Shown here: one piece after another, positions 25,602-38,300 of the stretch
Layout: the number at the start of each line of letters is the position of its first letter
Numbering within the stretch: the stretch's first letter is position 1
Assembly (NCBI GenBank): GCA_030062745.1
Contig: CP099842.1
Location: 25,763,822 to 25,827,821 of the forward strand
DNA length: 64,000 nucleotides
Direction: 5' to 3'
Source of the DNA: Capitulum mitella
Taxonomy: Eukaryota; Arthropoda; Thecostraca; Pollicipedomorpha; Pollicipedidae
Translations under genes and position numbers: made by a program
Notes under the pieces: generated by a model
Database searches by the model: none
Told to the model about the DNA's origin: nothing
Seen by the model: the letters and a program-made list of their open reading frames with translations, nothing else

Positions 25602-28600
25602 AGCGAAGGTACTGTTAATATTTTGATGAAAGTTCACAAATCTCAGCATTAACTATTCAGTCATGTGCGTTACTGCCTACGAACAATTACACCGTTTGTC
25701 TCTGAACATTCATAGCGGAGCTAGGCCAATCGACCGAATATCTACCACACGAGTTCCACTACGCACTGCTGAGATCAATATAGAACAAACCGATGGGACA
25801 ACTTCCTAGGCGTGGGAGTAAAAGGGGTCGAGCTCCTCGGAATGTCTTTCTCAGGATGTCGGACTTGTATTGACTTACTGTCGAAATTGAGGCTGATGGT
25901 CGCATTGCTCTCGCCGAGTTCGTTCTTGGCCGTGACCTTGTATTTTCCGGCATCTTCCAGTGTGACGTCACGAATCTCCAGCGTGGCAGAATAGGCGTTC
26001 CCGTCTTTATCCACAGACATCTGCAAGCCACAAAAGATCTGGTGAACATAGGTGCTATCCAGCCGCACGCGTGGAAACGTCGAGTCCCGTTCATCAATCT
26101 GCTGACGGACTAGAAATGAAGCGGCTGTAGAAAAGGGAGATTGTGGCAGAGATGAGTTCTTTCCGTGCGCGTGCCCGTGTACCCTGGAACATCCCGTGGT
26201 CACCCTCACAGGTTTCACAGACACCTGGAACCTAAATTCGGTTAATGTGAGTTAATCTGGCCCCCAAAGTTTGAAGCTCGCACTTTGCGCAGGAGTGGCA
26301 GCTAGAACAATTTTTGAGAGGAATGTCAGGATAATGTGCCATCCTTTCAGGCGTCTCATTCCGTTTGAAACTTCAGACAGATCATTTGGTCCACCATTTT
26401 ACCTAGTGGCAATCAGGACTGATGGTTGTCAGAAAGAAGATCGCATACCATCCTAAACTTGTGATGTTTTTGGACTGCCAATAGCAGAAGTAAGACACTG
26501 AATGCGTAATGCAACGTAAGAAGGCAATACGCAACCAGGTGTTTGATTGTTATCGGATATATGAATTCATAACATCAATACAGAAGGTAGCTGTATTTTG
26601 CAAAGGTAAAACGGTGACTGAAGGACGGAAGGCGTAGCAAATGGGGATGGGGGTGGGAGATGGGTATGGTTCATTTCTTTAGAACGCTTACGGTTTGTTT
26701 CAGGGACCTCTGATTCCAAGAAGGTAACTGAAGTCTAACTCGGTGATCACCGAACAGCACTCCAGTAACCACTCAGACAAAATTTGCATAAAAAAAAACA
26801 CGATAATGACATTCCAGCAGAACACGCACGCGGTACAGACCGTGGATGAAGATCCTGGAAAGAGGAAGGATGCTGAGTAACAACTTTTGTTTTATTTTTG
26901 GAATATTCTGCCGTGGGAACCATGACGTAAGCTTAAAAGAAGTGGTGTCTAATCCCCATGGAGTTCCTCAATTTCGGGGGAGTCTCCAGCTATGGTGGAG
27001 ATGGATAAGTTATATATTACCTAGGTGGATTAACAAAATAGTGCGAAAGAGCGACAAATGTATCCATTTGCAAGCCTGGAATGGTTTCAGTGTGATTTGT
27101 CACCTTTGCTTTTGAGAGGTAATGAAGTGAATGAAGGTCTAAATAGCAACCATATACCACATAAATCGACAATAGCCAACTAGTCGAAACACCAGGAACT
27201 GCGCAAATTTAGTAAACTGTTTTTTTTCCTCTCCGAAATTCCGTAAATAAAACAGCCGACTTATCACTGTGAAAGAGGAATCAACGTTGAGCCACTGTCT
27301 CCGATTGGCCCTCATTGACGGGCCGCTGATATTTCCAGTGTTTCTCAAAGCAAGCAAAGACCTCAAAATCAGTTCCAGCATAGTCCAACGTAACAGAGAA
27401 ACGGGGTTCAAGATAAGATGATGTCGCAATGAAGAAGATTGAAACATACTAAACAAAACTGAGGAAAAAGGAAAAAGAGGCTACGGAACCTTTTGATATT
27501 TCGCATTGTGTTCAAGTTTTGAATGCACCGCTTATTCCAAAATAGTTTGCGATCATTGCTTGGTAATAGTAGTACTGGATTAGGTACAAATAGCCTCAAC
27601 ACTTAAATAAAACACTTTTATTAACTTTGTTTGGGATTTCGGAGTTCTTTGCAAGTGACGCTTCTAACAAGATGCACTAAACACATGCCCATTTTTAGTC
27701 TCTTGAACCGTCATGCGTAAACGCATTTCAGACATCAAACACCATTTTGAGCCCTAATTCGTCAAAATCGGCCAGCAGATAAAGGATCTCAGGGTTGGAA
27801 CTGAAGTGTGAGTGCAGAAACTCTACGAGCCTTGCAGAGCAATGCTGTACATGAAGGTAGAACACATCATAGGCTTACACAAACAATGAACCTCTCTCTG
27901 TGTTATGCTAAATCGGAGGGGTGTAGGGTGATATAACATTGTCAGGTGTTGCCTGTCAGGTGTTGAAAGCATATCTGAATACCTGCCATAGCATGATGTT
28001 CTATCATGCTAATTCTGTACTATGCACCGTCCTGACTGGTTGTAGGTCCCAAGTCAAATGAAAATATTAACAGCAACTCCAGATCATGAGTAAAGAAGGC
28101 ACTGGCCTTGACACAGGCAGAAATTGGCACTGCTGGACGGAATACCTTTGCTCCATCCCGGTGCCTGGAGAGTGTGGGACGCGGCTGGGTACTGACCTTG
28201 TGCCGGGCGGAGTCCTGCACCTGTACTCCTTCCCGGTACCAGGAGAGTGTGGGGCGGGGGTCGGCCAGCACGCGGCACTCGAACGTCAGCCGTCTCCCAT
28301 CCGGAGCCTGCTGGATGCTCGGCTTCTTGACGAACGTCGGCGCCAGGCCGTCCACCTGCCTGTGAACGCGGCGAGAGCGTCAGACTTCAGACACACGATT
28401 CAAGCACAGACTTCGGACGCAGAGGCCGACGACAGGCCGCAGACGGCAAACAGCAGACGGCAGACGACGAGACACACATACAAGAGAAGCAAACTGCACA
28501 AGGCAGACGGCAGTGAAGCAGAATTGGCACAAAAGAGACACTCAAAAGACACAGATAAGAGATGGATTACAGAAGACAGACGGACAAGTCGCAAGTGGCG

Positions 28601-31600
28601 GACTGATGATGGGGACTAAAGACGCAGACGACAGGCAGGCTGCAGACAGACTAACGACACTGACGACATAAAATGGATTAGATGATAGTCGGGCGATAGA
28701 GGAAAACCGACAAACACACGACAGAGGCGGCAGCCACGGACGGCAGATGATGAACAGACAACAAGCAGACAGGCGGTGACAGACTACAAACGGGTAACAG
28801 GCAGATTGACGATAGACGAATGAATGGTACACCCAGACTACAGTCAAACTTACCAAAAGTCCGCACTTGTGCCTTTAATTTAATACATTCCACATCCGAG
28901 GAATGAATGTTTCAGCTTAACTGATGTTAAGGTATATCTCACACATGATTTTTCTCCAGCTTGCAGAAACAATGGATGGATCTTAAGACGACCATTATCA
29001 TCACAGGAACACATATTTTGGCGACATTTATACCGACGTATATATGTTCATATGTCTTTTATATATATTATATGTACTGTATATTCATATATATATATGT
29101 TATATACATTATATTTCTATATATTTGTTACATTTATACATTATATATTATATATATATATATATTTATTTATCCAATACACTTCACAGTTACGTTGATG
29201 GTCTGAATATTAGTTGAAACGATAATATCAAAAAACAGCAATAATGCTAAAGCATTCCAACCAAGTCCAAAATATGTTTAAAACGAGAAACGTAGCAAGT
29301 ATGTGCATCGAAGAGTTCGGGATCCACGCGTGTTCAAAGGTATTGTTTAACATGGCAAATGGCAAATTAAAGTATATCGCGTCAAAGCTACTTCATAGAC
29401 TACTGTGTATCTACAAGAATAGGTCCAGGGCACCAGCATCATGGAACAATCCACTTTAATGGGATGCAGAAACAAGGAATGCATAAAGCAAGCATGTCGC
29501 AAACACTTTCCATGGTCCGACTTTGAAACCAATAATGCATATTTTAACCCAATAAAGGTTCACCACTGTATTTCACAGCCATTGTAAGACTGTTCAAAGA
29601 CAGACGAAGCGTAATGAATGCGTACCACCACTCTCAGGGTTCTATGCACGCAACATGGTTCTATGCATATTTTTATATGCGCCGCTTTGCAAAAGGTCTT
29701 GGGTAGAATGCGTGGAAAGGCAAATGATTCATGGACAAAGACACACAACCGTGCAACCGTTCAATAACCCCTATGGAAAAGGTGGACCAACTAAGACTTG
29801 ATCAAATGCTGCATTTTTGCTAAGATACGTCCACCATCCAAAACCAAATTCATATCAGCTTCAGACTAATTTCAAAGATTTCCCTTCAGCGGGGATGTTC
29901 ATCATGATAGTACAAAAGAACCAATCAAATCAATTTTGGTGCTGAGATCAAAAATCATTTTTTAGGAGCAGAGTTAGAAAAGGGAGTGAATGGCAGAATA
30001 ATATAGGAATCTGCTCCATCTGGACTCCGATGTCAATTATCATAATGTTTTGTATTATCCTGGGCAGATACGGCTGACAATTTGGGTAGTCTGAAATAGG
30101 GGAAGGGGACAAATGGTGGGATGAGTATCATTATTTTCCAGTATATGACATCAAACATGCTGAACAATGAATACTCAGTCCTGCAGGTGAGCTGGTTTCA
30201 TGTTACGCAGCCATCAAACAGCACGAGCTCTAAAGTGGGGCGAATCGACCCACATTTTCAATAAATCACCATTGCCTGACCCCCATTGGGGTAAATGCCA
30301 GACTCATGTAAGTATTGTGTACAATACTACGAACTATTGTCTTAAATGCACGGCCATATCTTACACGAGATAATGTAAGATAAGTTTTGATCAAAAGCAA
30401 GCCAAATATTTCGTGTGATCAGAACAAATCATACGTTTCTGCGTGATAAAGAAGTTTGATTGAACGTTACTGTCACAAAACCACTGACAGTTTTACGTTA
30501 ACAAGATTATTCGGTTCGAAACTGGTAAAAAACTGAGCAAAAATAGTGTCAAATTTCAGTTTTTGAACAAAGTGGACCTAGGGGTATAAATTAAGCTACA
30601 ACGATAACATCGCCTAACCACATGTTTCGCACGGTATATGAAACATCTCACTAGACTGGTCGTTCGTCAAAAATACCCTTATTTTCTTGGGACCATAACT
30701 TACACAATGCATCGTTTTACGAATAGTTGTACCAGCAGATATAAAATGACAAGACTGCCCAGCGCCCAAGTCCGTACGCCAAAGCCTATCGAAATCTGAG
30801 AAATACACATGTGCAGTTTCCCTATGTATTGCTTGACGTATGCCGGGATGCTGCCCTGTCACCACCGTATTGCAACAGTCTTGTATGAAACTTGCAACTT
30901 GAATTACTATCAACTTGCGTTGTAAGTTAAGTGGTTACCGGGTCAGCTTGTTCTCTCTCTAGAACAAAACCTTGTTCTGAAACTGCCTTGGGCCTGTAGG
31001 TGACGCAAGGCTCGGATCAGCTGAGGAGAGCGATAGGCCGTTCCGCAGTACACAACTGCTACGCGGGATAGTCTACCCATGACACATACTGACAGATTTC
31101 GAAAACCGCCATCTCAGCGCGGCGGTTTCGACATGTCGTCACACATGGGAGACACACCCGTTCGAGGCGGGGAGACTTTGGAGATGTACATGACATTGCC
31201 GTGGACAGGTACCTGGTTCCACTCACATATCGTAATTTTCGACGCATCACACTGCTTGCTACATTGTACACGACAGCAGTCACATTCAGCTGCGGATTCA
31301 GCTGTGGCTCTTAGGAACACACCCATGATTTCTCTTACGTGGCTGCAGATATAAGAAAGACAGTGCATAAAAATCTGGCAGGCTGGCTCCTCATTCCGCG
31401 ATTTTTTGCTCGCTATCTCCTTTTTCTTCCTCAAAAGGGCGGACATATGCCCCCCCCCCATCCGTTAAATGCGCTTTTGGTGGCCTGGAGCGTCCACCTT
31501 CCAATGTTTGTGGGCCGATTTCCACAACATTTTCAGTGTAAAAGGTGGCTTCGGGTTTCTTTCGTGATGCACCCCTTCCATTTCACGCCGTTTTCTCTAT

Positions 31601-34600
31601 GAGGATCGTTCTGAAACTCTCCGTGCTCGAAATCCTGCAGGATGCATTCGTTGATTCAAAATATTCCTTCGGCTCCCGATCAAAGAAGTCTCGAATCAGG
31701 CCGGACGAAGGTTAGGTTATTCCGCCTTTACATATAGGATACGCGGGATAGCCTAAGCTATTAAACAAAAGAGATTAAAATCAGGTGGTGAGGCGTGAGA
31801 GTATTCGGTGGGCCCATAATCAGTCCTTAAACAAATAACTAGTCACCGAAGCTATCATCTCAACAACTGTACCAGTAGCTCTGAGGAGCTGTGACGGCTT
31901 CTGTCAGATACATCGGCTTTGGAGACGAAGACGTAGTTGAGAACAGAATAAGAGGATGACAGGATCTACGCTTGTTGATGACATCTTTAACATAAGTTTC
32001 CTAATGCTGCATGACAAAGAGGTGCTCGGTTCATTACTATATGTCCTTGATAATGAAATCAGGAAACTGTCCCTACCATCGGCGTTATTTTGGCAACGCA
32101 CATGCTGTTCCTATGTACGGATGTTCCGTTTCATGTGGGAGAGGCAGCTCAAAACAAAACAGCAAAGGCGCTGTTCGCAATGTGGCAAAGAGAGAGAGAA
32201 GCACGATGTTGCGTTTGTCCTGAAATTCGCACAACGATACCAATTAACTTGCCGCCCGCCAGGTGGGTCAACAAACACAGTCTTAGCAGAACCAATGTTT
32301 GCTGAAAGGAAGACACAACGCGAAGTGCTCAAAATGTCTTGGTTGAAGCATTTATCACTGCAGCGAGAGTTGGCCTATTGTCTTTGACTCCGAACCTGTA
32401 CAGATTTCTAAATTCAACCAAGAGAATGTAATTCCAGGAAATACCTAAATTCCTACGGATCATGCTTTCCTGTATCGACTGCGAACAGCAAAACGTACAA
32501 CGATAAACCTTGCATGAATTTTCGTCCGGTATTTTAGAAACATTTTGCGAGAAAATCCGCCCCGTAGAATTAAACACCTAACGGCCTATGACGTTCACCG
32601 ACCGCTGGGATTCAAGTTTGCTCTTAATTGAGTACAGCGAAGAGAAAAAAACCAGCGTGTAGCAAGGTCCTTTCGATTCCGACGATATCTTATTTGACCT
32701 CTTCAGGTCGTCTGGAGGCCTCTCCAATTACAGCGAAAGAAAGAGTTGCATTGTTCGCTACAGAAGATGATCCAGGATTTTTTCCAATGGTCAGCGCGAG
32801 ACTCCCTCCCGGCCGGGGCCAACCATTTTTTGTCTTCATATATGAAAAACGTTGATCTGCTCGGGTTTAGGCTGAAACATTTGATGCAATTTTGAGTTTT
32901 TCCAGATAAAGTAACCAAAAAAATTCAAGTGCGTCATCTCATTTGAGAAATTTCTTGTTTTGTTCCCCTGTAAAGTACCCGAAATATGACAACGGCGGGA
33001 TTTTAGGCGGCTGCGTCCCTCCCTCTACTTGAAAGGTTGTGTGTGCATGTGGTGCAAGAGCCCCTCTGCCCCCTTGTAGCTTCTGGAGACTGTTTTGCTA
33101 GCTTTTTGGTGATCTCGGGCCGTTTGCCGTGTCAAGGCCCTCTAGTTGTCTCAGGTTCCTTTTACAGTTTCACATGTCCCTCGGGACGTCCCAGGCTTTC
33201 CTTTGGCAGTTTCAGGGACACCTCGGGCAGTGTCATGGAGCCATCTGGAGGTTTAGGGACCCTTAAGCCATCTCGAGTCCCCTCCTGTCGTCCGTGGGAA
33301 ATATTCGCCGCCTAAGAGGCCCCTCAGGCAGTAACAAGGGCCCTCTATAAATCTCCCTCTACCGTGACAGAGGTGCCTCTGGCAATCCTCTATGTCCTTT
33401 GGCCGTTTTAGGAGCTGTCTGGACGGCTCAAAATTTTAATAGTTTCAGGGGCCCCTTTGGTCGTCTCAGGGGCCCCAATTGCTAGAGACCAATAGTTAGC
33501 AGTCCGAAATGTCTCTCTCTAGCAGTCTCAGTGGACGCCCTGTGGTCCTGGTGCCCATCTTATCCTCTCTGGGGAGCATTTTTGCCGCTTCAGGGGGCCT
33601 CTGGCAGTTAAAAAAAAACTTTTTGACGATTTCAGGGCCCCTGTACAGTGCCATGGACCCTCTGATCGTCCCCGGTAGACTCCATGGCTGTATCAGAGGT
33701 CAACCTCTGTTACATGGGGTATATCTGGCTGTCTTAAGACCCCTCTAGCCGTATCAGCCGTATCGGGCCTTTGTTGGCGTGCCTTCAGAGACCTCCCTGA
33801 CAGCTTCAGGGGGACATTTTCTGTACCAGAAGCCCGCCTAACATACTCGGGGGTAGGGGTGCAGCTGCCAAAAAATTCAGGGTCTTCGTCCAGCAGTGGA
33901 CCCTATCACTTCATGCGGGCCTCCTGGACAAAAATATTGACATAATATTTTACAAGAGGTTCGCAGAGGGATGCATCCGGCCAAAGATTTTGGGGATGAG
34001 GGGTGCGGAACCAGTAGTGAGCCCGTAAACCACGTGTGGGCGTCAAATGTGTGTCAGTGTGTCACGTGTGTGCCAGTGAAAATTTCGCGATAATGGCGTT
34101 TGTCATTCCTAAACGTTACCACTTGCAAACTGCTGGCTCTTCTCTAATTGTCGATGATGGCATCAAAAGCAGTTTTTTTTTTACTCGGGGCCTTCACAGC
34201 TGTTAGGGGTCCTTCTATAGACCGTCAGGGACTCCTCTGCACGTCAGGGGGCCTCTCTACAGGCCGTAAGCAGGCCCCTTCAGAGACCGGCATTGGACCC
34301 TACAGGCGGCGGCAAGGGCCCCTGCATGCCAGCAGAGGGCCCTTCATGCCGACAGGGGGTCAGCTAGAGGCAGGCAGGGGCCCCTTGCGACCGACAGGGG
34401 GCCCTTACAGGCCGGCAGGGTCCCATAAAACAGCAGGGGTCTATCCGCAGGTCAACAGGGGGCCCTACAGGCGGCGGCAAGGGCCCATGCATATCAGCAG
34501 GGGTCCCTTCATGCCGACAGGGGGCGCTTACAGGCCGGCACACAAGTCCGTGAGACCCATTCGGGGCCCTATGCCATTTTATGGACCCCTATGCCGTTCT

Positions 34601-35316
34601 AGGGATTCGCTCCTCATCTTGGGTCGGCTCAGGGGCCCTGTGACGCTTTTGGCAGTCTCAGGGGCAATCTGCCGTGTTGGGCATTGTTGTGGTCCCAGGG
34701 GCCCTTTGCAGGCTTCAGGGGCCCCTCTATGCATCTCAGGGATCATCTAGCCCTCCTACAGGTCCCCCTGACTGCATCAAGAGCCCGTTTCGTTTTCACA
34801 GAGACCCTGTGAAGTTCATACGGGACCCCTTTGGGGCCCCTTTTGGGAGTGATAGGGCCCTTTTTCAGGCCTCGGGGGGAGTGATCGCCCCCATCATCTC
34901 CCCTGGATTCGCGCCTGGTTTGCTATCGCCTCCATCACGGGAAGGGGGTGCGAAACCTCCAGGCACGTAGCCAGGATTGTCCCCTGGGGTGGGCCAAATG
35001 TCAATTTTTGTCATATGCTGCCGGCGTATAGCGAAATTTATAGGAAAAAACACCAATTTTATGCAACTGTTAAATATGCAGCTCATATTTAACCAACAGG
35101 GATACATATCAGTTTTTGCCTTTGCAACATATACATGATCACTAACCCATCTGCGTGCGAAATCGCTATGTTTCTAGTGTAGACCGCTTGGCTTAGAGGG
35201 GGCATGGCCGCCATGACTACGTGGGGCCCCTTGGCTACGTCATTGGAAACCCCCTCATGTGACGAGAGTTAATGTTGCCCAGTTTTTTTTGTTTACCAAG
35301 AAAATCAATTAAGTGT

Positions 35317-35379
<63 letters not shown>

Positions 35380-38300
35380 CGCAGTGTTTGAGGCTTACAT
35401 AGTTACCATATGACATTGGAAATTGGTTTGGGAGAGCTGAGAAAGCTACTTTGTTAGAGTACGTAAAAAGATATTGCACAGCTAGATCCCAGGGACAACT
35501 TTGCATTGCCAGCATTGTCTCTAAGCATGGAACTCAAACGATTCCTTGGAACAAATTAGAAGCCTAGTGCTACGTTTGCGATACGCAAAACATTTTCAAG
35601 GAGTGAATGATTTGCAAAGCAAATCATGTCACCCGTCCTGAGTTGTGTTGCATTTAAGGCGTCAGTGAAAGCCTTTGAGAACGTTTTCCTATATTCACCC
35701 ACTGAAAACATCAGCATAATTTGTTCATCTTTTATAAAACTTTAGGGCCGCGCTTTGTGAGTCATTTATCATGCAAACATCTGCTATTATTTTTGTACCA
35801 CATCTACTGATAAATGAAGCCAAAAGTTTTTGTACTTTGTCTATTACAGAGAACGTCCCATTCCGCAGGTTTTAAACTGGAATAGCAAAATTGCAGCTTG
35901 TCTCAGAGTTTATCATGCCCATGTAAGTGTGGAGACTCTTGATAATTATTGGTGATGCCAGCATCACTTTGAAGCCCATTCTTGACAAACGTCGCCAAGG
36001 GTTAATGCCAAATTTCGGAGTCATTGGTATTGAATTGACAATACCACTAAGGTACCGGATTTTGTGCAATGTGATTGCAAATCATGTGGGCATTGTGCCT
36101 CATATGAGGCAAGCAAAAAAATATGACCACAATTGTCTGCTGTAATTTTTCACCCTTGGAATGGTCCTCGACTACATCAGAAGCGCTTTGAACCATGGAC
36201 GCGAAACGCATGTATGTTTTGTAGTTAGAGTTAGAGCAAAGATTAACAATCAATTATTACGCTATGCCGATGGAGAAAGAGGGGAGGGAGAGAAGAAACG
36301 AAACTGAAGCATTCCAAATCACTAAAGCTCTCCGGAGTATTTTCAAGACTAGTGGACCGTGAGACAAATCAAGACTAAACGGCCTTAATGTAGAACTCGT
36401 TTACGAACATGCTGTGTAAAACAAGAGGTGCTGTACGCCCTTTGTAGCTAAAAGTTTTCTTCGTGCCACGTATTTATTGCAACACCAACTATTCATTACG
36501 TTCAGTTCTATCAGGCATTACCAGCCTACTTACAAACATAGTTCTGTAAACGCCACTGAATAATGCCGATGAGTCTTGTGAACAAGGGTTTGGTTTCTAA
36601 CAAAACGTCGTCACTGCAGTCGGCACGCTGCTAGCGCTACACCAAAGGTTAAAATATGCCAAATAAATTTGAAAAAGTGTTGCAGGAGGAAGGGGTAAAA
36701 CCAGGGGCATAGTAAATTGTGTAGCATGACCCTCGCTCACGAAAGTAACCAGAATTTCTCTAGAGGGGTACAGGATCAACCTTACCCCTGTTTTAATAAT
36801 AGACATTCCATAGACTTCGACCACTTTTCGAGTTTCCCAGCTTTTTCTTTATCTTAATTTTGGCTCGTAAAGAAACACTAAATTTCAGTCGCTCAATGAT
36901 AATGATAACTTAGCCCTTTGGCTATGCTTCTGCCCCGGCTCCACAAAAATACTCAGTCTTTCATTGCTATTTAAGAGGAATGAGTAACTCCATAGACTCA
37001 AAGCAAGGTACCAATCATCAAATTCGTCATGAGCTATGCAAGTTTCGTCAGGCCGCGATTTGACAAGTGACAGGATGGGAAGACAGCCTCTGAGGCCGAT
37101 AGTGAGGGGGGAGGGAAGGAGTCCCACTACATCTTGTTAGGTCATACACGAAGCCAATAAACCTGGAAAAAGGACATAACGGAAACTGCATGGCCAAAAA
37201 TCTTGTTTTATGAATGAGGCACAGGCGGTGTCAGAAATCCAATTAAAAAACGGTAGTAAAGATCATAGTCAAACAGGAAGAATTCTGCCTCAAGCGTTTG
37301 GCATAAGCGTTGAGCTTCGTTAAAATATTCACGTTGTGTTACAAAGTGCACTGTGCTGTGGAGATGGTTGTGATAACCAGCGTGGATAGCCAAATATGAT
37401 TCTTGCATGTTGCGGAAATCCACACATTCGCCAGCAAACACATTCTTGGCGGATCACTGCCTCACGCCCACCATGACGTCATTGGTACAAATATACCAAG
37501 CCCCGTCGACGTCACTGACGATCGACGAATTCGACTCGTTAGACCAGCACCACGTGCTCAGGCCAGCTCAAGGCAATTTACCAACTGCTCTTCGGAAACT
37601 GACGAGGGCATGACAGTTTCTCACTTACATTCCAACGATTAAAGAACACCAGCTTTAATCTCCTCTCACCACGCAGTGGACGTAATTAATCCGTTTAATG
37701 TTTTCTCAGACTTGAAAACGTACCAGATTATCGAAGCTCGCTTTTCCAAGCATGATAAAAGGGGCTTTCAAACATTCTTGGGAAAACGTAATCATAACCA
37801 GTCCATCTTCTGTTTATTACGTGGTTGCAAAATCCGAAACCAGTGAAATAAATTATCGTGTAAGAACCGCCATTTGAACTTCATTCAAATGTTGCGGGTG
37901 AAAGTGTAGCGATAGCTGAAAATACTCCATTACGAGACAGGAATATCCGAATCACTTATTTGCACTGTCAGCGTTAACTGCACCGGCGCTGTAGCAGCCA
38001 ACAACTGACGCAAAAGAAAACGCCAGCTTGATATACCTAGAAAAAGTATGGTTGGGTTCAGCTGGATAAAACTGTGATATTTGATGTTTCTTGTAAATAC
38101 CAACACAACTAGATTTCGAATGGAGCGGACCGCAGCTTATTTTTCAGATGTCGATGTGAACTGTCTCTGAAGTGGCGCAACTATGATGATACGCGTCCAG
38201 GACTTCCAAATGATACGCACAATGAATTACTTAAGTGCCTACTATGACGTGAGATTCGGCACAAGTTCGCAAATTAAATTTAGATTTAGTGATCAACTCG

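Larger units (their letters stand above)
21610..25878. other. 4.3-kb intron between exons 4 and 5
   Basis: Holds a 10-bp tandem repeat near the acceptor, the RT fragment at 24.6 kb and the TA microsatellites near 25.5 kb. The remaining sequence is AT-rich with only short chance ORFs. Confidence 0.5.

Noticed and set aside
34148..34750. 200-residue plus-strand ORF with repeated GPYRRRQGP
   Set aside because: Translation of the degenerate GGGGCCCC array; every frame has similar words and there is no gene structure.
37208..37441. 77-residue minus-strand ORF with protein-like composition
   Set aside because: No recognisable domain and no convincing splice context or phase with projectin.
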